Part shown: positions 1-9,869 of the stretch, piece by piece
Layout: each line of letters opens with the position of its first letter
Numbering within the stretch: the first letter of the stretch is position 1
NCBI RefSeq assembly: GCF_004322755.1
Contig: NZ_CP036401.1
Location: 6,262,001 to 6,326,000, forward strand
Source of the DNA: Pseudoduganella albidiflava
Lineage (GTDB): Bacteria; Pseudomonadota; Gammaproteobacteria; Burkholderiales; Burkholderiaceae_D
Length of the DNA: 64,000 bases
Reading direction: 5' to 3'
Program-made: the position numbers and the translations under genes
The notes under the pieces: model-generated
What the model was told of the DNA's origin: nothing
Database searches by the model: none
What the model saw: only the letters and a program-made list of their open reading frames with translations

Positions 1-828
1 GCCGTGTCGACGCAGATCCGCACGCTGGAAGGCCACGTGGGCGCCACGCTGTTCGAGCAGCTGGGCAAGAAGACCTTTCTCACCCAGGCGGGCGCCGAAC
101 TGCTGCCGTTCAGCCGCGCCATCATCCAGCAGTTCGAGGACGCCGAGGCGGCGATGGCCCAGCACCGCGGCATTTCCGGTGGCCGCCTGGACGTGGCCGT
201 GATCAGCGCCGGCGACTACTTCTTCCCCCAGCTGATGGTGGCGTTCGCGCGGCGCCATCCGGGCGTGCAGCTGAACCTGACCGTGCACAACCGCGAAGAG
301 CTGCTCGGGCAGCTGGCGGCCAACCGCACCGATCTCGCCGTGATGGTGCGCCCGCCATCGCACGACACGCAGAACGATGCATTCGCGCCACACCCCTATG
401 TGATCGTCGCCGCGCCGCAGCATCCGCTGGCGGAAGTTGGCCGCGAACCGATCGCCTTGCGCGAACTGGTGCGGCACCCGTTCGTGGTGCGCGAACGGGG
501 CTCCGATACCTGGCATTCGATGGAGGATGCATTCGGGCCGCGGCTGGCCGAGCTGCAGGTGGCGATGGAGATCAAGAGCACGGAGACGATCAAGCAGGCC
601 GTCATCGCCGGCATCGGCCTGGGCTTCCTGTCGGCGCACACGATCGGCCGCGAAGTGGCGGCGGGCAGCCTGGTGGTACTGCCGGTCGAGCGCTTTCCGC
701 TGATGCTGAACTGGTACGTGGTGCACCGCCGCGAGAAACGGCTGCCGCCGGTGGCCAGCGCGTTCCGGCAATTCCTGCTCGACGATGGCGCCGAGTGGAT
801 CGGGCGGCTGATACCGACGGCGGGCTGA
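1..828 (+). CDS. LysR-family regulator, CbbR-like, 5' end outside window
   Basis: This is the C-terminal part of a LysR-type transcriptional regulator. The frame is open from base 1, and the first visible residues (VSTQIRTLEGHVGATLFEQ) are the end of the LysR winged HTH, so only about 30 residues are missing and the GTG at 4 is not a start. A linker helix follows, then the effector-binding domain from about visible residue 60. The strings GDYFFPQLMVAFARRHPGV and NREELLGQLAANRTDLAVM resemble CbbR-type regulators of carbon-fixation genes. Its target cannot be read from this window. The one-carbon genes downstream make an oxalate or C1 regulon plausible, but that is inference. Family call is firm. 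Confidence 0.88.
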   Translation, partial: AVSTQIRTLEGHVGATLFEQLGKKTFLTQAGAELLPFSRAIIQQFEDAEAAMAQHRGISGGRLDVAVISAGDYFFPQLMVAFARRHPGVQLNLTVHNREELLGQLAANRTDLAVMVRPPSHDTQNDAFAPHPYVIVAAPQHPLAEVGREPIALRELVRHPFVVRERGSDTWHSMEDAFGPRLAELQVAMEIKSTETIKQAVIAGIGLGFLSAHTIGREVAAGSLVVLPVERFPLMLNWYVVHRREKRLPPVASAFRQFLLDDGAEWIGRLIPTAG

Positions 829-881
829 CGGCTGCCGGTGCGCCGGCCTTGGTGTCTAGGATACCAAGCCCGTTAAGTTAA

Positions 882-998
882 GCGTCATCCGGCACATTGA
901 AAGCGCATGCGTTCACCCCAACAGCGAAGGGCTGGGGTCAGACCCAGCGGGTCTGACCCCGGAATTTGCCCTTGGGGTGGGCTTACCTTGACGGCATT
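882..998. repeat. 117-bp dispersed repeat, copy A, with 27-bp palindrome
   Basis: This block matches 44226-44341 over its full length with a handful of mismatches and one 1-bp indel. It contains a palindrome at 934-960, GGGGTCAGACCC-AGC-GGGTCTGACCCC. It lies downstream of the LysR gene and downstream (on the other strand) of the HDAC gene, so it sits between two convergent gene ends. The remaining intergenic sequence (829-1082) also holds a GGTGTCCGACACC palindrome at 1011-1023. Confidence 0.85.
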
Positions 999-1050
999 CA
1001 CGAAAACACCGGTGTCCGACACCCCGACAACGGGTGTCCAGCACCAGGCG

Positions 1051-1081
1051 GGCAGGCGCGCAGGCGCGCAGGCGCGCAGGC
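1051..1081. repeat. 8-bp tandem repeat (gcaggcgc), about four copies
   Basis: Four near-perfect copies of an 8-bp GC-rich unit end 2 bp from the stop codon of the HDAC-like gene on the minus strand. It is a simple-sequence tract with no obvious function. Confidence 0.7.
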
Positions 1082-1082
1082 A

Positions 1083-2015
<933 letters not shown>

Positions 2016-2030
2016 CGCGTCCCCCCGCGT

Positions 2031-3278
2031 TCAGATCACGCGTTCGGCGCGCAGCGCGGCGATCTGCTCGTCGCTGTAGCCGAGCTGCGACAGTACTTCG
2101 CCCGTGTGCTCGCCGAGCAGCGGCGAGCGCCGCACCGTGGTCGGGCTGTCGGACAGCTTGATCGGATTGCCGACGGTGAGATAGGGTCCGCGTTCCGGAT
2201 GGTCGACCTCGACGATGGTGCCGGTGGCGCGCAATGACGGTTCTTCGGCCAGTTCCTTCATCGACAGGATCGGCCCGCACGGGATGTCGTCGCGGTTCAG
2301 GATCTCCATCACCTCGAACTTGGTCAGTGTCTTGGTCCATTCCTCGACGGTGGCGAAGATCTGCATCAGGTGCGGCAGCCGGGCGCGCGGCGTGGCATAG
2401 GCCGGATCGTCGATCCATCCCTCGCGGCCGATCACGCGGCAGATCGCCGGCCACACGGCCGCCTGGGCGATGAAATAGATGTAGGCGTTCGGATCGGTTT
2501 CCCAGCCCTTGCACTTGAGGATCCAGCCGGGCTGGCCGCCGCCGGAGGCATTGCCGGCGCGCGGCACCGATTCGCCGAAGCGGCCGTTGGCATACTGGGG
2601 ATACTCTTCCATCACGCCGGTGCGTTCCAGGCGCTGCTGGTCGCGCAGCTTCACGCGGCACAGGTTCAGCACCGCATCCTGCATGGCGATCTGCACGCGC
2701 TGGCCGCGCCCCGTGGCGGTGCGCTGGAACAGCGCCGTGACGATGCCCAGCGCGAGGTGCAGGCCGCTGCCGCTGTCGCCGATCTGGGCCCCGGTGACGA
2801 CGGGCGGCCCGTCGTCGAAGCCCGTGGTGGCGGCCGAGCCGCCGGCGCATTGCGCCACGTTCTCGTACACCTTGCACTGCTCGTAGGGCCCCGGCCCGAA
2901 GCCCTTCACGGAGGCCACGATCATGCGCGGATTGAGTTCGCTGATGCGCTCCCAGGAAAAGCCCATGCGGTCCATCGCGCCGGGCGCGAAGTTCTCCACC
3001 AGCACGTCGCAATCGCGGATCAGCGTTTCCAGCACCGCCTTGCCGGCCGGCCGCTTGGTATCGAGCGTCATCGAGCGCTTGTTATGGTTCAGCATCGTGA
3101 AATACAGGCTGTCGACGTCGGGAATGTCGCGCAGCTGGGCGCGGGTGGCATCGCCCTCGCCGGCCCGCTCGATCTTGATGACGTCGGCACCGAACCAGGC
3201 CAGCAGCTGGGTGCAGGTGGGTCCGGACTGGACATGGGTGAAGTCGAGAATGCGTATGCCTTCCAGTGCCTTGCTCAT
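2031..3278 (-). CDS. frc: Formyl-CoA:oxalate CoA-transferase (CaiB/BaiF family)
   Basis: A 415-residue class III CoA-transferase that moves CoA from formyl-CoA to oxalate, giving oxalyl-CoA and formate, the entry step of oxalate catabolism in the cytosol. The match to Oxalobacter-type Frc is specific: [19 protein letters not shown], the catalytic aspartate in the [10 protein letters not shown] string (D168), [19 protein letters not shown] and a glycine-rich [10 protein letters not shown] loop. Length is close to the family (about 428). The usual partner, oxalyl-CoA decarboxylase, is not in this window. The formate released would feed the fds operon encoded just upstream. A CaiB-family enzyme with another acid as acceptor is possible but less likely given the motif match. 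Confidence 0.9.
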   Translation of the reverse strand: MSKALEGIRILDFTHVQSGPTCTQLLAWFGADVIKIERAGEGDATRAQLRDIPDVDSLYFTMLNHNKRSMTLDTKRPAGKAVLETLIRDCDVLVENFAPGAMDRMGFSWERISELNPRMIVASVKGFGPGPYEQCKVYENVAQCAGGSAATTGFDDGPPVVTGAQIGDSGSGLHLALGIVTALFQRTATGRGQRVQIAMQDAVLNLCRVKLRDQQRLERTGVMEEYPQYANGRFGESVPRAGNASGGGQPGWILKCKGWETDPNAYIYFIAQAAVWPAICRVIGREGWIDDPAYATPRARLPHLMQIFATVEEWTKTLTKFEVMEILNRDDIPCGPILSMKELAEEPSLRATGTIVEVDHPERGPYLTVGNPIKLSDSPTTVRRSPLLGEHTGEVLSQLGYSDEQIAALRAERVI

Positions 3279-3321
3279 GCCGGTCTCCTCGGGGTGCCTG
3301 GGATGGTGTTATTTTTTTTGT

Positions 3322-3360
3322 ATTCTGCGCTGCCTGATGAGCCTGGACAAGCTTTTGTCC
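3322..3360 (-). promoter_or_regulatory. Candidate frc promoter with overlapping palindrome
   Basis: On the minus strand a TTGTCC box (3345-3350) and a CAGAAT box (3322-3327) are separated by 17 bp, 44 bp upstream of the frc start. The -35 box is one arm of the palindrome GGACAA-GCTT-TTGTCC (3345-3360), which could be an operator. Both boxes match consensus only partly, so this is an inference. Confidence 0.4.
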
Positions 3361-3433
3361 GGCATCAGACGCAACCCATCTTAGCGGGCTGGCGCCCGAA
3401 CGATCCTTGACCGCGGTTAAGTTTGGCAAATTA

Positions 3434-4498
3434 TCAAAACAGCGTGGACAGGTCGTCCTCGGTGCCGGCCAGCGTGCCGTCGTAGCCCGGCAGGTCGGCC
3501 AGCGCGGCGCGGAAGCGCTCGTGTGCCATGGCCGCTGCCACGCCGGCCAGCAACGGCTGGGCCAGGGCCGCCCGGTCGCAGGCGAGGAAGTAGCGCTCGC
3601 GGCACACGGGGATGAAGCCCAGGCCGAAGCGCCGCGCCGCCGTTTCCACGCCAAAGCTGATGTCCGCCATGCCGCTCGCCACGTAGGCCGCCACCGCCGC
3701 GTGCGTGAATTCGGCGCTGTCGTGCCCCGGGATGGCGCCCGGGTCGATGCCGCGGTCGGCCAGCAGCAGTTCCAGCAGCACGCGGGTGCCCGAGCCGTGC
3801 TGGCGGTTGACGAAGCGCAGGTCGGGCCGGGCCAGGTCGGCCAGGCCGGTAACGCCCTTCGGATTGCCGGGCGCGACGAACAGGCCCAGCTCGCGGAAGG
3901 CCAGGTGCAGGAAGGCGTGGCGCCCGTTGTTCAGCCACGGCCGGTAATTTGCCGCCGCCGCGCCCTCGAACTTCCCGAGCGGCAGGTGGAACCCGGCCAG
4001 GTCGCATTCGCCGCGCGCCAGCGCCGCCACCGCCTCGGTGCTGCTGCGGTAGCTGATGTCCACCGCGCCGCCCCCTTCGCGCAACTGCGCCACGAGCGCT
4101 GCCACGGCGAAGCCGTGCGATGCGGTCAGACGTACGCCGCGCGTGTCGGCGGCCAGCACCCGGGCGAGCTCCTGCTGCAGCTCCGACGCCAGGCTGTCGA
4201 GCAGCGGCGTGAGGCGCGCGCCGATGCGGCGGTCGGCCCAGATCAGCTTTTCCGCCAGCGGCGTCAGCACCGTGCCCTGCCCGCGCACCTTGTGCACGAG
4301 GGCCGCGCCGAAGCGTTCGCTGAACTGCTGCAGCAGCCCCCAGGCGTGGCGGTAGGACATGCCGCCCTGGGTGGCGGCCTTGCTGATGCTGCCCGTCTCG
4401 CTGACGGCGCCCAGCAGCGCCAGCAGCGCAGGCAGCGCGGTGGCACTGCCGTGGGCATCGCGCAGGAACCAGTCGGGCCGGATTTCCACGGTGAGCAT
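3434..4498 (-). CDS. ModE-type HTH regulator with PBP-like sensor domain, divergent from fds
   Basis: A predicted one-component regulator of about 354 residues. Residues 1-110 are a ModE-like winged HTH (GSISKAATQGGMSYRHAWGL, then VLTPLAEKL). The rest is a periplasmic-binding-protein-like domain of the kind that senses small anions in ModE/MopA relatives (RGVRLTASHGFAVAAL, NRQHGSGTRVLLE, FTHAAVAAYVASGMADISFG). I prefer the ATG at 4498: an AGGAAGG Shine-Dalgarno lies 9 nt before it, whereas the alternative TTG at 4504 would be only 3 nt from it. It is transcribed away from fdsG with 125 bp between the starts. This placement suggests control of formate dehydrogenase in response to formate or molybdate, but the ligand cannot be read from sequence. 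Confidence 0.85.
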   Translation of the reverse strand: MLTVEIRPDWFLRDAHGSATALPALLALLGAVSETGSISKAATQGGMSYRHAWGLLQQFSERFGAALVHKVRGQGTVLTPLAEKLIWADRRIGARLTPLLDSLASELQQELARVLAADTRGVRLTASHGFAVAALVAQLREGGGAVDISYRSSTEAVAALARGECDLAGFHLPLGKFEGAAAANYRPWLNNGRHAFLHLAFRELGLFVAPGNPKGVTGLADLARPDLRFVNRQHGSGTRVLLELLLADRGIDPGAIPGHDSAEFTHAAVAAYVASGMADISFGVETAARRFGLGFIPVCRERYFLACDRAALAQPLLAGVAAAMAHERFRAALADLPGYDGTLAGTEDDLSTLF

Positions 4499-4607
4499 AT
4501 GCAAAATCCTTCCTATTGATAGTGTTTTCGGAGGGTGCTAGCCTGAATTTACACGATAAATAGACCAATAAACACGGGCCGCATATGCAAACCAGAGCAT
4601 AAGCGGC
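4495..4607. promoter_or_regulatory. Divergent control region with repeated GCATATGCAAA site
   Basis: The 11-bp string GCATATGCAAA occurs twice in the same orientation, at 4495-4505 over the regulator start codon and at 4581-4591 ahead of fdsG. The second copy forms the left arm of an inverted repeat, GCCGCATATGC (4578-4588) and GCATAAGCGGC (4597-4607), with 8 bp between arms. These are the best operator candidates for the divergent regulator. No convincing -10/-35 pair was found for fdsG. Confidence 0.5.
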
Positions 4608-4623
4608 CACACCAGGAGACGCC

Positions 4624-5148
4624 ATGCCCGCAGTTGCCAACCCCGCCGTCGATACCCCTTCCGTCCAGGCCACCCAGGCCGCCGTCGATGACATCCTCGC
4701 CGAGCTGTTCGCCCGCCTCGGCGACCGGCAAGACCAGCTGCTGCCAATGCTGCACGGGCTGCAGGACAGTGCCGGCTACATCCCGCCGGACCGCGTGCCA
4801 GCCATCGCCGCGCACTTCAACCTGTCGCGCGCCGAAGTGCACGGCGTGATCACGTTCTATCACTACTTCCGCACCGAGCCGCCGCCCCGCTGCGTGGTGC
4901 AGGTCTGCCGCGCCGAAGCCTGCCAGAGCATGGGCAGCGACAGCTTGCTGGAGCATGCCGAGCGCACGCTGGGCTGCGGCCTGCATGGCCGCAGCGCCGA
5001 CGGCGCCTTCGGGCTGGAACCGGTGTACTGCCTGGGCCAGTGTGCCAGCGCGCCGGCGCTGACGATCAACGAAGCCGTGTTCGCCCGGGTAAGCCCGGCA
5101 CGCTTCGATGCGCTAATGGCAGCCGCCATGCCGCGGGAGGCCGTATGA
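4624..5148 (+). CDS. fdsG: NAD-dependent formate dehydrogenase gamma subunit
   Basis: A 174-residue NuoE-like thioredoxin-fold subunit carrying one [2Fe-2S] cluster that passes electrons toward the FMN subunit of the soluble molybdenum formate dehydrogenase. The cluster ligands are the pairs in CRAEACQSMG and CLGQCASAP. The N-terminal region (LFARLGDRQDQLLPMLHGLQ, AEVHGVITFYHYF) is typical of the family. The ATG at 4624 has an AGGAG 6 nt upstream. It is the first gene of the fdsG-B-A-D operon and overlaps fdsB by 4 bp (ATGA). Confidence 0.95.
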   Translation: MPAVANPAVDTPSVQATQAAVDDILAELFARLGDRQDQLLPMLHGLQDSAGYIPPDRVPAIAAHFNLSRAEVHGVITFYHYFRTEPPPRCVVQVCRAEACQSMGSDSLLEHAERTLGCGLHGRSADGAFGLEPVYCLGQCASAPALTINEAVFARVSPARFDALMAAAMPREAV

Positions 5149-6695
5149 CCACGCGCATCTACGTGCCCTGCGATTCGGCCGCGCTGGCGGTGGGCGCGGA
5201 CGAAGTGGCGGCCCTGATCGCGGCCGAAGCGGCGCGGCGCGGGCTCGACATCGCCGTGGTGCGCAATGGCACCCGCGGCCTGCTGTGGCTTGAAACGCTG
5301 GTCGAGGTGGAGACGCCGCAAGGCCGCACCGGCTTCGGCCCTGTCGATGCGGCGGACGTCCCCGGCCTGTTCGATGCCGGCTGGGCATCCGGCCACCCGC
5401 TCGCGCTCGGGCTGGTCGAGGAGATTCCTTACCTGGCGCGCCAGCAGCGGCTGACCTTCGCCCGCATCGGCATCACCGAGCCGCGCTCGCTGGCCGACTA
5501 CCTTGCGCACGACGGTTACCGCGGCCTGCGCAATGCCCTGGCACTGGCGCCGGCGGAGATCGTGGCCACCGTGACCGCCTCCGGCCTGCGCGGCCGCGGC
5601 GGCGCCGCCTTCCCCACCGGGATCAAGTGGAACACGGTGCTGAAGGCGCCGGGCACGGAAAAATACATCGTCTGCAATGCCGACGAAGGCGATTCCGGCA
5701 CCTTCGCCGACCGCATCATCATGGAAAGCGATCCGTTCGTGCTGGTCGAAGGCATGACCATCGCCGGCATCGCCGTCGGCGCCACGCGCGGCTACATCTA
5801 CGTGCGCAGCGAGTACCCGCATGCGATCGCCCGGCTGGAGGGCGCCATCGCCGTCGCGCGCCACCACGGCTACCTCGGTGCGGACGTGCTGGGCTCCGGC
5901 CGCGCGTTCGAGCTGGAAGTGCGCAAGGGCGCCGGCGCCTACATCTGCGGCGAGGAAACCGCGCTGCTGGAAAGCGTGGAGGGCAAGCGCGGCATCGTGC
6001 GCGCCAAGCCGCCGCTGCCGGCACTGGCCGGCCTGTTCGGCAAACCCACCGTCATCAACAACGTGCTGTCGCTGGCCACCGTGCCCGTCATCCTCGACAA
6101 GGGCGCCGCGTACTACCAGGACTACGGCATGGGCCGCTCGCGCGGCACGCTGCCGGTGCAACTGGCCGGCAACATCAAACAGGGCGGCCTCATCGAGCTG
6201 GCCTTCGGCGTGACGCTGCGCGAGATCCTGTACGGCTATGGCGGCGGCAGTGCTTCGGGACGCCCCATCAAGGCGGTGCAGGTGGGCGGCCCGCTCGGCG
6301 CCTACCTGCCGGAATCGCAATGGGATACGCCGCTCGACTACGAAGCGTTCGCCGCGCTGTGGGCGGTGCTGGGGCACGGCGGCATCGTGGTGCACGACGA
6401 CCGCGCCGACATGGCGAAGCTGGCGCGCTACGCGATGGAATTCTGCGCCATCGAATCGTGCGGCAAGTGCACGCCCTGCCGCATCGGTTCCACGCGCGGC
6501 GTGGAGGTGATCGACAAGATCCGCACCGGCGCCCAGCCTGTCCAGCAAATTCATCTGTTGCGCGACCTGTGCGACACGATGCTGAACGGCTCGCTGTGCG
6601 CGATGGGCGGCATGACGCCCTATCCGGTGCTGTCGGCACTGAACCACTTCCCGCAAGACTTCGGCCAGCCGGATACGTCCCGGCACGCCGCCTGA
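5145..6695 (+). CDS. fdsB: NAD-dependent formate dehydrogenase beta subunit
   Basis: A 516-residue NuoF-like flavoprotein that binds FMN, NAD+ and a [4Fe-4S] cluster and reduces NAD+ with electrons from formate. An N-terminal thioredoxin-like domain without cluster cysteines comes first, then the NADH/FMN motif GLRGRGGAAFPTG from about residue 147, CNADEGDSGTFADR, GAGAYICGEETALLES and the cluster motif SCGKCTPCR (C439, C442, C445) with a fourth Cys near 485. I place the start at 5145, where ATGA couples it to fdsG. An open frame extends further upstream but only through fdsG. Confidence 0.95.
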   Translation: MTTRIYVPCDSAALAVGADEVAALIAAEAARRGLDIAVVRNGTRGLLWLETLVEVETPQGRTGFGPVDAADVPGLFDAGWASGHPLALGLVEEIPYLARQQRLTFARIGITEPRSLADYLAHDGYRGLRNALALAPAEIVATVTASGLRGRGGAAFPTGIKWNTVLKAPGTEKYIVCNADEGDSGTFADRIIMESDPFVLVEGMTIAGIAVGATRGYIYVRSEYPHAIARLEGAIAVARHHGYLGADVLGSGRAFELEVRKGAGAYICGEETALLESVEGKRGIVRAKPPLPALAGLFGKPTVINNVLSLATVPVILDKGAAYYQDYGMGRSRGTLPVQLAGNIKQGGLIELAFGVTLREILYGYGGGSASGRPIKAVQVGGPLGAYLPESQWDTPLDYEAFAALWAVLGHGGIVVHDDRADMAKLARYAMEFCAIESCGKCTPCRIGSTRGVEVIDKIRTGAQPVQQIHLLRDLCDTMLNGSLCAMGGMTPYPVLSALNHFPQDFGQPDTSRHAA

Positions 6696-6705
6696 GGAGA
6701 ACACG

Positions 6706-9591
6706 ATGATCGAAACCATCCTGGCCCGCGACCTGGGCACGCCGCCGCCCGCCGTGTTCACCGACTACGTCACGCTGCAGATCGATGGCGAGCGCGTGAC
6801 CGTCCCGGCGGGCACCTCGGTGATGCGCGCCGCCGCACTGGGCAACATCAACATTCCCAAGCTGTGCGCCACCGACAGCCTGGAACCGTTCGGCTCGTGC
6901 CGGCTGTGCCTCGTCGAGATCGACGGCCGCCGCGGCTATCCGGCTTCCTGCACCACGCCGGCCGAGGAAGGCATGGTGGTGCGCACGCAGTCGGCCAAAT
7001 TGCAGCAGCTGCGCAAGGGCGTGATGGAGCTGTACATCTCCGACCACCCGCTCGACTGCCTGACCTGCCCCGCCAACGGCGCCTGCGAGCTGCAGGACAT
7101 GGCCGGCGTGACCGGCCTGCGCGAGGTGCGCTACGGCTACGATGGCGACAACCACCTCAAGCTGAAGAAGGACGAATCGAACCCCTACTTCACGTTCGAC
7201 TCGTCGAAGTGCATCGTCTGCAACCGCTGCGTGCGGGCGTGCGAGGAAACCCAGGGCACGTTCGCGCTGACGATCTCCGGCCGCGGCTTCGACTCGCGCG
7301 TTTCGGCCGGACAGAACGAACCGTTCATGGAATCGGAATGCGTGTCGTGCGGTGCCTGCGTGGAAGCCTGCCCGACGGCGACGCTGACGGAGAAATCGGT
7401 GATCTGGCTGGGCCAGGCGGAGCACAGCATCACCACCACTTGCGCCTATTGCGGCGTGGGTTGCTCGCTGAACGCCGAGATGAAGGGCAACGAGGTGGTG
7501 CGCATGGTGCCGGCCAAGGACGGCAAGGCCAACGAAGGCCACGCCTGCGTGAAGGGCCGCTTCGCGTGGGGCTATGCCACGCACAAGGACCGTATCACCA
7601 AGCCGATGATCCGCGCGAAGATCACCGATCCGTGGCGCGAAGTGTCGTGGGACGAAGCACTGGATTACGCGGCATCGGAATTCCGCCGCATCCAGGCGAA
7701 GCACGGCCGCGATGCGATCGGCGGCATCGTGTCGTCGCGCTGCACCAACGAGGAAGGCTACCTGGTGCAGAAGCTGGTGCGCGCGGCCTTCGGCAACAAC
7801 AACGTGGATACATGCGCAAGGGTGTGCCATTCGCCGACCGGCTACGGCCTGAAGCAGACGCTGGGCGAATCGGCCGGCACGCAGAGCTTCAAGTCGATCG
7901 AGCACACCGACGTGGTGCTGGTGATCGGCGCCAACCCGACCGACGGCCACCCGGTGTTCGGCTCGCGGATGAAGAAGCGGCTGCGCCAGGGCGCGCGCCT
8001 GATCGTCGCCGATCCGCGCCGCATCGACCTGATCAAGTCGCCGCATGTGCGCGCCGATTACCACCTGCAGCTGCGGCCCGGCACCAACGTGGCGCTGCTG
8101 TCGTCGCTGGCGCACGTCATCGTCGCCGAAGGTCTTCTTGCCGAGGAGTTCATTACCGAACGCTGCGAGGACCGCGCCTTCCTGCAGTGGCGCGACTTCG
8201 TGGCGCAGCCGGCCAATTCGCCGGAGGAGATGGAAAGCGTGACCGGCGTGCCGGCGGCGCAGGTGCGCGCGGCGGCAAGGCTGTATGCCACCGGCGGCAA
8301 CGCGGCGATCTACTATGGCCTGGGCGTGACGGAACATGCGCAGGGGTCGACGGCCGTGATGGCGATCGCCAACCTGGCCATGGCGACCGGCAACGTGGGG
8401 CGCGAAGGCGTGGGCGTGAATCCGCTGCGCGGCCAGAACAATGTGCAGGGCTCGTGCGACATCGGTTCGTTCCCGCACGAGCTGCCCGGCTACCGGCACG
8501 TTTCCGACAGCACCGTGCGCGGCCTGTTCGAGCAGGCCTGGGGCGTGCCGCTGCAGGACGAACCCGGCCTGCGGATTCCGAACATGTTCGAGGCGGCGCT
8601 CGATGGCAGCTTCCTGGGCCTGTATTGCCAGGGCGAGGATATCGTGCAGTCCGATCCGAACACGCAGCACGTGACCGCGGCGCTGTCGGCGATGGAGTGC
8701 ATCGTGGTGCAGGACATCTTCCTGAACGAGACGGCCAAGTACGCGCATGTGCTGCTGCCCGGCTCGTCATTCCTGGAAAAGGATGGCACGTTCACCAATG
8801 CCGAGCGGCGCATCTCCCGCGTGCGCAAGGTGATGCCGCCGCGCGCCGGCCTGGCCGACTGGGAAGCGACAATGGCGCTGTCGAACCGGCTGGGCTATCC
8901 GATGAACTACCGCCATCCATCGGAAATCATGGACGAGATCGCGCAGCTCACGCCCACCTTCACGGGCGTCAGCTACCGCCGGCTCGATGAGCTGGGCAGC
9001 ATCCAGTGGCCCTGCAACGATGCGGCCCCGGAAGGCACGCCGACCATGCACGTCGATACCTTCGTGCGCGGCAAGGGCCGTTTCATCATCACACAGTATG
9101 TGGCGACCAGCGAGAAGGTCACGCGCCGCTATCCGCTGATCCTGACCACCGGCCGCATCCTGTCGCAGTACAACGTGGGCGCCCAGACGCGGCGCACGGA
9201 AAACGTGCGCTGGCATGACGAGGACCGGCTCGAGATCCACCCGCACGATGCGCAGGAACGCGGCATCAAGAACGACGACTGGGTGGGCATCCAGAGCCGC
9301 GCCGGGGAGACCGTGCTGCGCGCCCTGGTCACCGAGCGCATGCAGCCGGGCGTGGTCTACACCACCTTCCACTTCCCGGAATCGGGCGCCAACGTGATCA
9401 CCACGGAGAACTCCGACTGGGCCACCAACTGCCCGGAATACAAGGTCACCGCCGTGCAGGTGATGCCGGTACAGCAGCCGTCCGAATGGCAGCGCGAGTA
9501 CCAGCGCTTCAATACCGAGCAACTGGAGCTGGCCGATTCCGGCCTGGGGGCTGACGGGGCAGGCAAGCCGCTCGCGGAGGTGCGCGGATGA
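6706..9591 (+). CDS. fdsA: NAD-dependent formate dehydrogenase alpha subunit (molybdenum)
   Basis: The 961-residue catalytic subunit oxidises formate to CO2 at a bis-MGD molybdenum centre. In order: a [2Fe-2S] ferredoxin domain (FGSCRLCLVEI, residues about 30-90), the His/Cys [4Fe-4S] site HPLDCLTCPANGAC, two ferredoxin-type clusters (CIVCNRCVRAC, CVSCGACVEAC), the catalytic-domain [4Fe-4S] (CAYCGVGC), and the molybdenum-ligand region DTCARVCHSPTG. C374-H375 correspond to the Cys-His pair of Rhodobacter FdsA, so this is a Cys rather than a selenocysteine enzyme. A molybdopterin dinucleotide-binding domain ends the protein. It starts 10 bp after fdsB and overlaps fdsD by 4 bp. Confidence 0.96.
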   Translation: MIETILARDLGTPPPAVFTDYVTLQIDGERVTVPAGTSVMRAAALGNINIPKLCATDSLEPFGSCRLCLVEIDGRRGYPASCTTPAEEGMVVRTQSAKLQQLRKGVMELYISDHPLDCLTCPANGACELQDMAGVTGLREVRYGYDGDNHLKLKKDESNPYFTFDSSKCIVCNRCVRACEETQGTFALTISGRGFDSRVSAGQNEPFMESECVSCGACVEACPTATLTEKSVIWLGQAEHSITTTCAYCGVGCSLNAEMKGNEVVRMVPAKDGKANEGHACVKGRFAWGYATHKDRITKPMIRAKITDPWREVSWDEALDYAASEFRRIQAKHGRDAIGGIVSSRCTNEEGYLVQKLVRAAFGNNNVDTCARVCHSPTGYGLKQTLGESAGTQSFKSIEHTDVVLVIGANPTDGHPVFGSRMKKRLRQGARLIVADPRRIDLIKSPHVRADYHLQLRPGTNVALLSSLAHVIVAEGLLAEEFITERCEDRAFLQWRDFVAQPANSPEEMESVTGVPAAQVRAAARLYATGGNAAIYYGLGVTEHAQGSTAVMAIANLAMATGNVGREGVGVNPLRGQNNVQGSCDIGSFPHELPGYRHVSDSTVRGLFEQAWGVPLQDEPGLRIPNMFEAALDGSFLGLYCQGEDIVQSDPNTQHVTAALSAMECIVVQDIFLNETAKYAHVLLPGSSFLEKDGTFTNAERRISRVRKVMPPRAGLADWEATMALSNRLGYPMNYRHPSEIMDEIAQLTPTFTGVSYRRLDELGSIQWPCNDAAPEGTPTMHVDTFVRGKGRFIITQYVATSEKVTRRYPLILTTGRILSQYNVGAQTRRTENVRWHDEDRLEIHPHDAQERGIKNDDWVGIQSRAGETVLRALVTERMQPGVVYTTFHFPESGANVITTENSDWATNCPEYKVTAVQVMPVQQPSEWQREYQRFNTEQLELADSGLGADGAGKPLAEVRG

Positions 9592-9869
9592 ACATCGACA
9601 ACCTGGTCACGATGGCCAACCAGATCGGCAGCTTCTATGCCTCTTTCCCCGACCTGGAGGAGGCGCGGACGGGCATCGCCCAGCACATCCAGCGCTACTG
9701 GGCGCCGCGCATGCGCAACCGGCTCTACCTGCACATGGATACCGCGCGGGGCGAAGGCCTCGATGCCATCGTGCTGGATGCCATGGCGGCACACCGCGCC
9801 GGGCAGGAGGCGCCGGCCGTGAACACGTCGGTGCCGGAAGATGCCGATACCGGCGGCGACGCGGGATGA
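9588..9869 (+). CDS. fdsD: Formate dehydrogenase delta subunit
   Basis: A 93-residue FdsD-family protein (MNIDNLVTMANQIGSFY, then AQHIQRYWAPRMRNRL), a small accessory subunit needed for stable, active FDH in related systems. Its start overlaps the fdsA stop (ATGA) and its own stop overlaps the next gene the same way, so the genes are translationally coupled. In the classical order fdsGBACD an FdhD-like gene, fdsC, precedes it. Here fdsD follows fdsA directly. Confidence 0.92.
   Translation: MNIDNLVTMANQIGSFYASFPDLEEARTGIAQHIQRYWAPRMRNRLYLHMDTARGEGLDAIVLDAMAAHRAGQEAPAVNTSVPEDADTGGDAG

Noticed and set aside
6268..8748. Long minus-strand frame opposite fdsA
   Set aside because: Antisense shadow of fdsA; His/Arg/Ala-rich with no family signature.
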